The notes under the pieces are model-generated. The model made no database searches and was not told where the DNA came from. It saw only the letters and a list, made by a program, of their open reading frames with translations. A DNA stretch of 7,021 nt from Frankia sp. (GTDB taxonomy: Bacteria; Actinomycetota; Actinomycetes; Frankiales; Frankiaceae): the NCBI GenBank assembly GCA_019689615.1, contig JADGHD010000265.1, forward strand, positions 1 through 7,021, given 5' to 3'. Made by a program: the position numbers and the translations under genes. Shown here one piece after another: positions 1 to 5,623 of this stretch; the first letter of the stretch is position 1, and every line of letters begins with the position of its first letter.

Positions 1-216
1 TACACACTGCATCTCGCGGGCAGCGTCCGATGGGTATACGAGACCGGGGCGGCTCGCCCGCCCATGCCGCCCCCGTCGTTCCTCGTCCCAACAGCCTCCA
101 TGCCGCGCCATCCCATCTGGGCGCGCTGTCCCCAATGCGACTGTTGGTCGCGGTCTGTCGCGTCGTGGCGTGTTCATCGAGTTGCCGGGCGCGGCCGGCG
201 GCGCTACGAAGGGCGG

Positions 217-1209
217 GTGACGCGGCGACCCGAGACCGGCACCGGGCCGCGGGCGTCGGCCGGAGAGCAGGCCAGGGCCGGCCGGGCCGGGGCTGGCCGT
301 GCCGTCTGGCGGCCGACCGGGGACGGCACCGCGCCGGCCGAGAACCGGCGGGTGCGGCTGCCGGACGGCCGGCTGCTCGGCTACGCCGAGTACGGGGACC
401 CGACGGGCTCGCCGTTGTTCAGTTTCCACGGCGGGATCAGCTCCCGGCTGGACGCGGCCGTGCTCGACGGGCCGGCCCGCCGGCTGGGGATCCGGGTGAT
501 CGCCCCGGACCGGCCGGGGATCGGGCTGTCCGACCGGGCGCCGCACCGCACGCTCACCAGCTGGCCGGTCGACCTGGAGCGGCTGGCGACCCACCTCGAC
601 CTGGAGGCCGAGCGGTTCCTCGTGCTCGGCTGGGCCGCCGGCGGCGCCTACGCGATGGCCTGCGCCGCGATGCTGCCGACCCGGGTGCGCGCCGTGGCGC
701 TGGTGGCCAGCACGATCCCGATCGACGCGCCGGGTGCCCGCGCCGCGCTCGACCGGTCGAACCGGGCCCTGATCACCCTGGCCCGCCGCGCGCCGTGGGC
801 CGCCCGGCTGATGCTGCGCTGGCTGGTGCAGCGGCCAAGCCCCGACCGTCTGCTCGGCTCCCTGATCGGCGAGCTGTCCGCAGCGGACACGGTGGCGCTG
901 GAACGCCTCGGCCCGCCGGAGCGGGTGACCGCGCCGGTCCGCGAGGCGATGCGCAACGGGCCCACCGGGGTGGTGGACGACCTGCGGGTACTGGCCCGGC
1001 CATGGGGCTTCGACCCCGCGTCGATCACGGCGCCGACCCGCATCTGGCAGGGCTCGGCCGACACGCTCGTCCCCGCGTTCTACGCGCGCTGGCTCGGCGA
1101 GCGGATCCCGGACTCGATGGTCCGGGTGGTGCGCGGCGAGGGCCACGTCTCCCTGCTGCACCACCGTGGCTTCGACATCCTGGCCGACCTGCTCACCGCG
1201 GCGGCCTAG
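217..1209 (+). CDS. Alpha/beta-hydrolase-fold protein lacking the catalytic serine
   Basis: This is an alpha/beta-hydrolase-fold protein of about 330 aa from the GTG at 217. Seen: strand/turn HGG near residue 71 (FSFHGGISS, the usual oxyanion-hole region), then APDRPGIGLSD, the nucleophile elbow at 138-142, an acid turn QGSADTLVP with Asp282, and GEGHVSLL with His310. The elbow, normally G-x-S-x-G (often GWSAGG in close relatives), reads G-W-A-A-G: the codon at 634-636 is GCC (Ala140), so the serine nucleophile is absent while the acid and histidine are kept. By family knowledge this should abolish ordinary esterase/lipase activity; a binding or regulatory role, or use of another residue, is inference. 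Start choice: GAAGGG (208-213) lies just before the GTG at 217, though close; in-frame ATGs at 64 and 100 would add Cys/Trp/Arg-rich sequence that looks non-coding. It appears monocistronic. Substrate is unknown. Confidence 0.85.
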   Translation: MTRRPETGTGPRASAGEQARAGRAGAGRAVWRPTGDGTAPAENRRVRLPDGRLLGYAEYGDPTGSPLFSFHGGISSRLDAAVLDGPARRLGIRVIAPDRPGIGLSDRAPHRTLTSWPVDLERLATHLDLEAERFLVLGWAAGGAYAMACAAMLPTRVRAVALVASTIPIDAPGARAALDRSNRALITLARRAPWAARLMLRWLVQRPSPDRLLGSLIGELSAADTVALERLGPPERVTAPVREAMRNGPTGVVDDLRVLARPWGFDPASITAPTRIWQGSADTLVPAFYARWLGERIPDSMVRVVRGEGHVSLLHHRGFDILADLLTAAA

Positions 1210-1255
1210 CCAGGCCCCGCCCCCGCGGTCCTGGCCGGCGGGGACAGACGAGCAC

Positions 1256-1300
1256 GGCCCCAGGCCAGACCGTCCCCCCGCGGCGGTCTGGCCTGGGGCC
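1256..1300 (+). terminator. Perfect 17-bp stem-loop after the hydrolase gene
   Basis: GGCCCCAGGCCAGACCG (1256-1272) is exactly complementary to CGGTCTGGCCTGGGGCC (1284-1300), with an 11-nt loop. It starts 47 nt after the hydrolase stop. There is no T-run after it, so it is of the U-less type common in high-GC actinobacteria. Being symmetric it could stop transcription from either side. Function is inferred from position and stem strength. Confidence 0.65.
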
Positions 1301-1420
1301 TGCCAGCGGCCTCCCCCCCTCGTCCGGCAACCGTGACCTGGGAAATCCGGTGGCAATCGGGAGCGTCCCGCAGCAAGTGGGGCTACATCCATCCCCGACG
1401 GTGCGTGCTTGCGTTCCCGT

Positions 1421-1450
1421 CCTCGTGGCCACGTCCTCGTGACCACGAGG
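1421..1450. repeat. Tandem 14-bp palindromic repeat, possible operator
   Basis: Two adjacent units, CCTCGTGGCCACGT (1421-1434) and CCTCGTGACCACGA (1435-1448), differ at two positions. Each contains the near-palindrome CGTGRCCACG (perfect in the first unit). The outer CCTCGTGG (1421-1428) also pairs with CCACGAGG (1443-1450). Tandem palindromes 27 bp upstream of a -35-like box suggest a regulator binding site; this is inference. Confidence 0.4.
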
Positions 1451-1476
1451 TTCTCCGTGTCCACCGGCCACCTCCC

Positions 1477-1491
1477 TTGACAAACTGTCAA
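1477..1491. promoter_or_regulatory. TTGACA-AAC-TGTCAA palindrome: likely operator overlapping a -35 box
   Basis: TTGACA (1477-1482) and TGTCAA (1486-1491) are exact inverted 6-bp arms around a 3-bp spacer, 125 bp before the proposed TTG start of the TetR-like gene. Size and symmetry are those of a TetR-type operator, and the left arm equals the consensus -35 hexamer. No good -10 hexamer lies 16-18 bp further on (AACTTT or ACTTTG at 1499-1505 are weak). The right arm gives a TTGACA on the minus strand too. Autoregulation by the adjacent TetR-like protein is the simplest inference. Confidence 0.5.
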
Positions 1492-1616
1492 TTCGCTCAA
1501 CTTTGGCGGCGATCCGCGTCCCGCGAGCGCCGATGATCCGGCATGCTGGGAGACACCAGGCCGGCATGCGCCGCAAGCGCGCCTGCCGGGTCGGCCCTCG
1601 TCGCGAGGAAACCGCC

Positions 1617-2717
1617 TTGACCGAGCAGCCAGTCCAGCCAGCGGAGCCGGCGCGCCCGCCGCAGGCCGCCGCGGCCCCGGGCGCGCCCAGGCCACCGGCC
1701 GACGAGGACCTGTCGACGATCCTCACCGGCCTGATGACCACCGCCCGGCGCAAGACCGTCGAGAGCCGGCGGGTGCTGGCCAACGACGACCTGACCCGCG
1801 AGTACCTCGAGGCGGGCCTGCGGCTGATCGAGGCACAGCTGGTCGGCGCGGAGGGCGCGAGCCTGGAGGAGCCGCCGCTGCTGCGCTGGCTGTCGCAGCG
1901 GGCCGTGATCAACGAGGTCGGCCGGGCCGGGCGGCTGCGCGGCTCCGAGGGCACGTTCCGCGACCGCTGGCCATACCAGCCGGACTACATCCGCGACGTG
2001 CTCGCCTACAGCCTGCGCCAGGCCCAGTGGGCGGGCTTCCTGGACCTCACGGCCGGGCCGCGCAGCGCGCTCGCCGACCACCCGGACCCGGTCCAGGCGG
2101 TGCACGAGGCCGCCTACACGCACATCACGGTCACCCGGCGGACGTCGGCGATCCGCTCCCAGCTGATCGGCGCGGCGATGGCCGAGCGCGACGAGCTGGT
2201 CCGCGCGACGCTGCAGGAGATGTACCAGGTGGCCGGCGACGCCTGGCTCGCCTCGTACGCGGAGGCGATCGCCGCCCGCGGCATGACCCTGCGCCCCGGC
2301 CTGACGCTGGAGGACGTGAACACGATCCTCACGGCGGTGACCGAGGGTATGCAGCTGCGGCTGATGGTCGACCCCGACGACGGGCTCATCGACCACGAGC
2401 GGCGCACATCGCTGCTCGGCACCGCCGCGCTCGCGTTGATCGCGGCCTGTTTCGACCACTTCGGCGACGGGCTCAGCCTGGAGGAGGCCGTCCGCCTCGG
2501 CATCGGCTCGACCGCCACCAGTGCCGCCGACGCCGCCCGTGCCGTCAACGGCGACAGCGGCGATGCCGGCACGCCCGGCGGTGACGGCGGGGCCGGCGCT
2601 GGCGACGGCGCCCCCGCCGACGAGGGGGCCCTCGCCGACGACGGGGCGCTCGCCGGTGCCGGGACGCCAGCCCAGCCCGGGGCCGACGAGCGCTCGCCCC
2701 GGTCCGCCAACGCCTGA
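1617..2717 (+). CDS. TetR-like transcriptional regulator with long disordered C-terminal tail
   Basis: A predicted DNA-binding regulator of about 366 aa. Seen: a Pro/Ala-rich N-terminus (1-30); a helix with YLEAGLRLIEAQ as in TetR helix 1; then residues 96-118 (AVINEVGRAG..GSEGTFRDRWP), which follow the TetR helix-turn-helix pattern ending in the typical GTF-x-x-x-W; a mostly helical ligand/dimer domain to about 300; and a Gly/Ala/Asp-rich acidic tail (about 302-366) with no fold. TetR proteins are usually 190-230 aa, so both ends are extended, and the link between helix 1 and the HTH is longer than usual. Start choice: TTG at 1617 has GAGGAA at 1605-1610, 6 nt away, the best ribosome site; in-frame ATGs at 1566 and 1533 lack good ones and would add an Arg-rich leader. 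A palindrome upstream (1477-1491) suggests autoregulation. Target genes and ligand are unknown. The family call is from a divergent HTH, so moderately sure. Confidence 0.75.
   Translation: MTEQPVQPAEPARPPQAAAAPGAPRPPADEDLSTILTGLMTTARRKTVESRRVLANDDLTREYLEAGLRLIEAQLVGAEGASLEEPPLLRWLSQRAVINEVGRAGRLRGSEGTFRDRWPYQPDYIRDVLAYSLRQAQWAGFLDLTAGPRSALADHPDPVQAVHEAAYTHITVTRRTSAIRSQLIGAAMAERDELVRATLQEMYQVAGDAWLASYAEAIAARGMTLRPGLTLEDVNTILTAVTEGMQLRLMVDPDDGLIDHERRTSLLGTAALALIAACFDHFGDGLSLEEAVRLGIGSTATSAADAARAVNGDSGDAGTPGGDGGAGAGDGAPADEGALADDGALAGAGTPAQPGADERSPRSANA
2616..2651 (+). repeat. 18-bp in-frame tandem repeat in the tail of the TetR-like gene
   Basis: Two adjacent 18-bp units (2616-2633 and 2634-2651) differ at two bases and encode ADEGAL and ADDGAL, followed by a partial third unit (AGAG). 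It makes part of the low-complexity acidic tail and could vary in copy number between strains. Confidence 0.6.
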
Positions 2718-2732
2718 CCACCTGCCTCGGGC

Positions 2733-2773
2733 GCCGCCACCGGGCGCGACAGCCGGGTGAGGCCCGCGGCGGC
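2733..2773 (+). terminator. Possible stem-loop after the TetR-like gene
   Basis: GCCGCC (2733-2738) pairs with GGCGGC (2768-2773), and inside it GGGC (2742-2745) pairs with GCCC (2762-2765), separated by a small internal loop. It begins 15 nt after the stop codon at 2715-2717 and has no T-run. The 16-nt loop and high local GC make this only a moderate candidate. Confidence 0.3.
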
Positions 2774-2816
2774 ACGCCGGCCGGGCGGGGATGCCGGGGA
2801 ATGAAAGCCGGCGCGG

Positions 2817-2856
2817 CGACGATGACACGTCGTAACGATCCGTGACCGGGTGATCG
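2817..2856 (+). promoter_or_regulatory. metK upstream region with two short stem-loops
   Basis: CGACG/CGTCG (2817-2821/2828-2832) and CGATC/GATCG (2836-2840/2852-2856) form two adjacent 5-bp inverted repeats about 65-100 nt before the metK start. This stretch is the least GC-rich part of the gap and probably contains the metK promoter, but I cannot pick convincing -35/-10 boxes. I see no recognisable SAM riboswitch core. Confidence 0.25.
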
Positions 2857-2918
2857 CGGCGCCGCCGGCCAGCCGGCCGCGCGCCGCCCGCCGTCGTCCC
2901 GCGCGAAACGAGGTACTC

Positions 2919-4187
2919 ATGTCCCGGCGACTGTTCACCTCGGAGTCCGTCACCGAGGGCCACCCCGACAAGGTCGCTGACCAGGTCAGCGACGCCCTGC
3001 TGGAAGCGTTCCTGGCCGGCGACCGGCGCAGCCGGGTCGCGGTCGAGACGCTGCTGACCGCCGGGGGCGTCCACGTCGCCGGCGAGGTGACCACGACGGC
3101 GGACGTCGACGTGACGCGGGTGGTCCGGTCGACCCTCGCCGACATCGGCTACGACGCCGCCACCGGGTTCGACGCGCGGACCGTCCAGGTGCTGGCCTCG
3201 CTGGGCACCCAGTCCCCCGACATCGCCCAGGGCGTCGACCGCTCCTACGAGCTGCGGGTCGGTGCCGGGGCGCGCCCTGGCGGCGACGACGAGCTCGGCC
3301 GGCAGGGCGCCGGCGACCAGGGGATCATGTTCGGCTACGCCACCGACGAGACCCCGGACCTGATGCCGCTGCCGATCATGCTGGCGCACCGGCTCGCCCA
3401 GCGGCTCGCCCGCGTCCGCCACGACGGGCGGCTGCCCTACCTGCTGCCCGACGGCAAGACCCAGGTCACCATCGAGTACGACGGCGACCGGCCGGTCCGG
3501 CTCGACACGGTGGTCGTGTCGGCCCACCACCGGCCGGGCATCGACATCGACGGCCGGCTGGCGCCCGACATCCGCGCCCACGTCGTCGAGCCGGAGCTCA
3601 AGCGGCTCGCGGAGGAGACCACGACCGCGGGCCAGGCGGCGGGCACGGCCGCCAGCGCCGAGCTGGAGGTCGACGGGTACCGGCTGCTGGTCAACCCGAC
3701 TGGGCGGTTCGAGGTCGGCGGGCCGCTCGGCGACGCCGGCCTGACCGGCCGCAAGATCATCATCGACACCTACGGCGGCTACGCCCGGCACGGCGGCGGC
3801 GCGTTCTCCGGCAAGGACCCGTCGAAGGTCGACCGGTCCGCCGCCTACGCGCTGCGCTGGGTGGCGAAGAACGTCGTCGCCGCTGGGCTGGCCCGGCGGG
3901 TGGAGCTGCAGGTCGCCTACGCGATCGGCAAGGCCGAGCCGCTCGGGCTGTTCGTCGAGACGTTCGGGACCGAGCGGGTGGCGCCCGCGGCGATCCAGCG
4001 CGCGCTCACCGAGGTGTTCGACCTGCGGCCAGCGGCGATCATCCGCGACCTCGACCTGCTGCGGCCGATCTACCGCCAGACCGCGGCCTACGGCCACTTC
4101 GGCCGCCCGCTGCCCGAGTTCACCTGGGAGCGCACCGACCGGGCCGCCGCCCTGCGCGCCGCCGCGGGTGCCGGGAGGGCCGGCTAG
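2919..4187 (+). CDS. metK: S-adenosylmethionine synthetase (methionine adenosyltransferase)
   Basis: Makes S-adenosylmethionine from methionine and ATP with release of phosphate and pyrophosphate; a cytosolic enzyme that feeds methylation and polyamine-type pathways. Seen in 422 aa: the N-terminal ATP-site motif SESVTEGHPDK (8-18), the signature GAGDQGIMFGYA starting at 130, and the P-loop-like GGGAFSGKDPSKVDR (292-306) with its lysines and aspartates intact, plus the C-terminal family block FDLRPAAIIRDLDLLRPIY. Start: ATG at 2919 with GAGG at 2910-2913, 5 nt spacing, and MSRRLFTSES is the normal actinobacterial N-terminus; a GTG at 2850 in the same frame adds only Ala/Pro/Arg-rich sequence. 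It is somewhat longer than the usual 395-405 aa, largely because of an Ala/Thr/Gly/Glu-rich stretch at about 232-250 and an extended loop before 130. It ends 30 nt from the convergent RyR gene. All catalytic motifs are present, so it should be active. Confidence 0.97.
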   Translation: MSRRLFTSESVTEGHPDKVADQVSDALLEAFLAGDRRSRVAVETLLTAGGVHVAGEVTTTADVDVTRVVRSTLADIGYDAATGFDARTVQVLASLGTQSPDIAQGVDRSYELRVGAGARPGGDDELGRQGAGDQGIMFGYATDETPDLMPLPIMLAHRLAQRLARVRHDGRLPYLLPDGKTQVTIEYDGDRPVRLDTVVVSAHHRPGIDIDGRLAPDIRAHVVEPELKRLAEETTTAGQAAGTAASAELEVDGYRLLVNPTGRFEVGGPLGDAGLTGRKIIIDTYGGYARHGGGAFSGKDPSKVDRSAAYALRWVAKNVVAAGLARRVELQVAYAIGKAEPLGLFVETFGTERVAPAAIQRALTEVFDLRPAAIIRDLDLLRPIYRQTAAYGHFGRPLPEFTWERTDRAAALRAAAGAGRAG

Positions 4188-4188
4188 C

Positions 4189-4216
4189 CCGTGGCCACGG
4201 CTGGCCGCGGCCGCGG
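4189..4216. terminator. Bidirectional hairpin between the convergent metK and RyR genes
   Basis: The 30-nt gap between the two stop codons is almost all inverted repeat: CCGTGGCC (4189-4196) pairs with GGCCGCGG (4203-4210) with one G-U, and there are two perfect 12-nt palindromes, CCGTGGCCACGG (4189-4200) and CCGCGGCCGCGG (4205-4216). No T-run on either side. Position between convergent genes suggests a shared terminator. Confidence 0.5.
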
Positions 4217-4217
4217 G

Positions 4218-4697
4218 TCAGCCGGCCGGCGGGCGGTGGCGGACGATGCGGTAGCCGGCGCTGGCCAGCAGGGTGGGGATGAGCAGCACGGCCTCGACGT
4301 CCTTGGCCCTGGCCGCCGCCGGCAGCTCGTCGTACGGGCGCAGGTCGGGGTGCACCAGCCGCTGGTCGTCGCGGGAGGGGCCGGGCCGCCAGCCGTGGGC
4401 CAGCCGGTTGCGCACCCACCGCTCGTGCTCGCGGCGGGCGAGCAGGTCGACCTCGGCCGGGGTGAACGCGAACGGCTCGCCGCCCTCGCCAAGCGGCGCC
4501 ACCGCGGCGCCGATCAGGCGCAGCTTCGTCTCGATGTCGCGGGCCTGGTCGAGGTTGTTCGACCGGTACTGCGCCGGGAGGCGCTCCCAGGGGACGAGCG
4601 GCGCCGCTCCCGTCGGCGCCCGGCCGGCCTGCCGCTGGCGGCGGACGTAGTCCTCGTGGATCGCCCTGGCCCAGGCCTCCAGCCGGTCCTGCGTCAC
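4218..4697 (-). CDS. Small protein composed of two RyR-type repeats
   Basis: A 159-aa soluble protein read from 4697 down to 4218. Seen: a C-terminal RyR repeat at about 83-151 (LARREHERWVRNRLAHGW, then RDD, HPDL, PYDELP and a helix VEAVLLIPTLLASAG), matching the bacterial RyR (ryanodine-receptor repeat) pattern, and a degenerate first copy at about 6-64 (ARAIHEDYVRRQ, LVPWERLP, helix to KLRLIG). No signal peptide, membrane segment or enzyme motif. In actinobacteria this pair is known to me as the C-terminal part of TrkA-N/RyR proteins; here the NAD-binding part is missing. The biochemical function of bacterial RyR repeats is not established; ligand or protein binding is inference. Start: GTG at 4697-4695 with GGGGA a few bases upstream. 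An ATG at 4811 in frame would add 38 Arg/Gly/Pro-rich residues and lies upstream of the likely transcription start, so I reject it. Convergent with metK, divergent from the epimerase gene. Confidence 0.8.
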   Translation of the reverse strand: MTQDRLEAWARAIHEDYVRRQRQAGRAPTGAAPLVPWERLPAQYRSNNLDQARDIETKLRLIGAAVAPLGEGGEPFAFTPAEVDLLARREHERWVRNRLAHGWRPGPSRDDQRLVHPDLRPYDELPAAARAKDVEAVLLIPTLLASAGYRIVRHRPPAG

Positions 4698-4754
4698 CTG
4701 GTCCCCGCCCGCTCCGGTCCCCGCCCGCTCCTGTCCTCGCCACGGCCGGGCACG

Positions 4755-4772
4755 GCCCCGCGCTGGCGGGGC
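4755..4772 (-). other. 7-bp stem with tetraloop in the RyR gene leader
   Basis: GCCCCGC (4755-4761) and GCGGGGC (4766-4772) are exact complements around a 4-nt loop. If transcription starts near 4806 this hairpin lies in the 5' untranslated leader, about 58 nt before the GTG start. Could be an attenuator or just GC-rich chance. Confidence 0.3.
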
Positions 4773-4812
4773 ATGGCGCGCCCGCTGCCGCGGCTGGCTG
4801 GCCGTCCCCATC

Positions 4813-4818
4813 GTTGTA
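4813..4818 (-). promoter_or_regulatory. Possible -10 box for the RyR gene
   Basis: Minus strand TACAAC, within GGTACAACG, the same octamer GTACAACG that precedes def at 5611-5618. It would place the start of transcription near 4806, giving a leader of about 110 nt before the GTG at 4697. No convincing -35 hexamer is visible. Confidence 0.3.
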
Positions 4819-5128
4819 CCGGATCAGATCGCCGCACGCGGGCAGGTCGGACGGCGGGGACCACGGCCGGCCCGGGCGGACGTCGCGCGAGTCACCCGCG
4901 CTATCGGTGGACTGGCCAGCCGGCGGCGGGGGAGGCTGGCCCCAGTCACGCCGCCGCCCGTGACGACGCCGTCGCGCTGGCGCGCGTCCTCACGCCCAGG
5001 CCCCACCCCCAGCCGCGGCCTGCCTGGCCGGCGCCGAACGCCACGGCGCCAGGGCGCCCGGCCGGACACGGGCTCGTCCCGCGCGCCGGAGCCACCGGCG
5101 CCAGACCACAGACAGGAGTGTGCGCACC

Positions 5129-5554
5129 GTGCTGACCAGGATCGACCACGTCGGGATCGCGGTGCCGTCGCTGAGCGAGGCCATCCCCCACTACGAGGAG
5201 GCCTTCAACCTCAAGTGCGTCCACCAGGAGACAAACGAGCGCCAGGGCGTCCGTGAGGCGATGCTGCTGGTCCACGCCGGCGAGACAGGCGGCTCCTACG
5301 TGCAGCTGCTCGAGCCGCTGCGGGAGGACACCCCGGTCGGCAAGTTCCTCGCCAAGCGCGGCCCGGGCATCCACCACATCGCCTACGGCGTGGACAACAT
5401 CGACGCCGCCCTGGCCTCGCTGACCGTCGCCGGCTTCGAGCTGATCAACAAGACCCCGGTCCACGGCACCAGCAACAGCAGGATCGCGTTCATCCACCCC
5501 AGGGCCCTGGGCGGGGTGCTCACCGAGCTCGTCGAGGCCGCCGCCGGCCACTGA
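5129..5554 (+). CDS. mce: Methylmalonyl-CoA epimerase
   Basis: Interconverts the (2R) and (2S) forms of methylmalonyl-CoA, linking propionyl-CoA carboxylase to the B12-dependent mutase in the cytosol, and supplying extender units in actinomycetes. Seen in 141 aa: two betaalphabetabetabeta modules of the VOC (glyoxalase) superfamily; the first metal-ligand motif IDHVGIAV (His7), SYVQLLEPL (Gln59), GIHHIAYGVDNI (His82/His83), and LTELVEAA near the end (Glu133 or Glu136). These are the four metal-ligand positions expected from characterised epimerases. Start: GTG at 5129 has AGGAG at 5114-5118 with 10-nt spacing; a GTG at 5120 is only 1 nt from that site, so it is rejected. The length is normal. 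The gene stands alone here: no mutase or carboxylase gene lies in the window, and a hairpin separates it from def. Other VOC enzymes are possible but the motif set strongly favours epimerase. Confidence 0.93.
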   Translation: MLTRIDHVGIAVPSLSEAIPHYEEAFNLKCVHQETNERQGVREAMLLVHAGETGGSYVQLLEPLREDTPVGKFLAKRGPGIHHIAYGVDNIDAALASLTVAGFELINKTPVHGTSNSRIAFIHPRALGGVLTELVEAAAGH

Positions 5555-5562
5555 CCGCCGCC

Positions 5563-5596
5563 GGCCCCTGCCCCCGTCCCGCGGGGGCGGCAGGCC
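5563..5596 (+). terminator. Stem-loop after the epimerase gene
   Basis: CCTGCC (5567-5572) pairs with GGCAGG (5589-5594), continued by CCCG (5573-5576) with CGGG (5582-5585) and a 3-nt bulge. It starts 8-12 nt after the stop at 5552-5554 and lies upstream of the def -10 box. No T-run. Probably ends the epimerase transcript. Confidence 0.45.
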
Positions 5597-5611
5597 ACGG
5601 GCGGGCCGGTG

Positions 5612-5617
5612 TACAAC
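5612..5617 (+). promoter_or_regulatory. Likely -10 box giving a leaderless def transcript
   Basis: TACAAC occupies exactly positions -12 to -7 relative to the A of the def ATG at 5624, and there is no Shine-Dalgarno sequence before that ATG. This is the layout of leaderless genes, which are common in actinobacteria. The -35 region (around 5589-5594) is not recognisable. Confidence 0.5.
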
Positions 5618-5623
5618 GGCGAC

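Larger units (their letters stand above)
1210..1616. other. Intergenic region between hydrolase and TetR-like genes
   Basis: About 400 bases without a convincing gene. It holds the 17-bp hairpin at 1256-1300, a tandem pair of 14-bp palindromic units at 1421-1448, and the TTGACA-AAC-TGTCAA palindrome at 1477-1491. Reading frames here are Cys/Trp/Pro/Arg-rich and look like chance. It is locally less GC-rich around 1470-1505, as expected for a promoter. Confidence 0.6.
4698..5128. other. Divergent intergenic region between RyR and epimerase genes
   Basis: About 430 bases without a supported gene; reading frames here are low-complexity Arg/Pro/Gly shadows. It contains a minus-strand -10-like TACAAC (4818-4813), a 7-bp hairpin with tetraloop (4755-4772) in the probable RyR leader, a GGCGCC inverted pair at 5030-5035/5045-5050, and the epimerase ribosome site at 5114-5118. 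The promoter of the epimerase gene must lie here but I cannot place it. Confidence 0.5.

Noticed and set aside
30..1442. 470-codon frame overlapping the hydrolase gene
   Set aside because: Arg/Pro/Gly/Ala shadow of the hydrolase gene in another frame, with no hydrolase motifs.
2718..2918. SAM riboswitch before metK
   Set aside because: Only short 5-bp stems are visible; I could not find the multi-helix core or conserved sequence of known SAM riboswitch classes.
1497..4097. 866-codon open frame on the minus strand across the TetR-like and metK genes
   Set aside because: It is antisense to metK and the TetR-like gene; its product is low-complexity Val/Gly/Arg/Asp sequence with no domains. Long antisense frames are normal at this GC content.
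4191..5135. 314-codon plus-strand frame opposite the RyR gene
   Set aside because: The minus strand encodes recognisable RyR repeats; this frame is Arg/Gly/Pro/Ala-rich and runs through the divergent promoter region.
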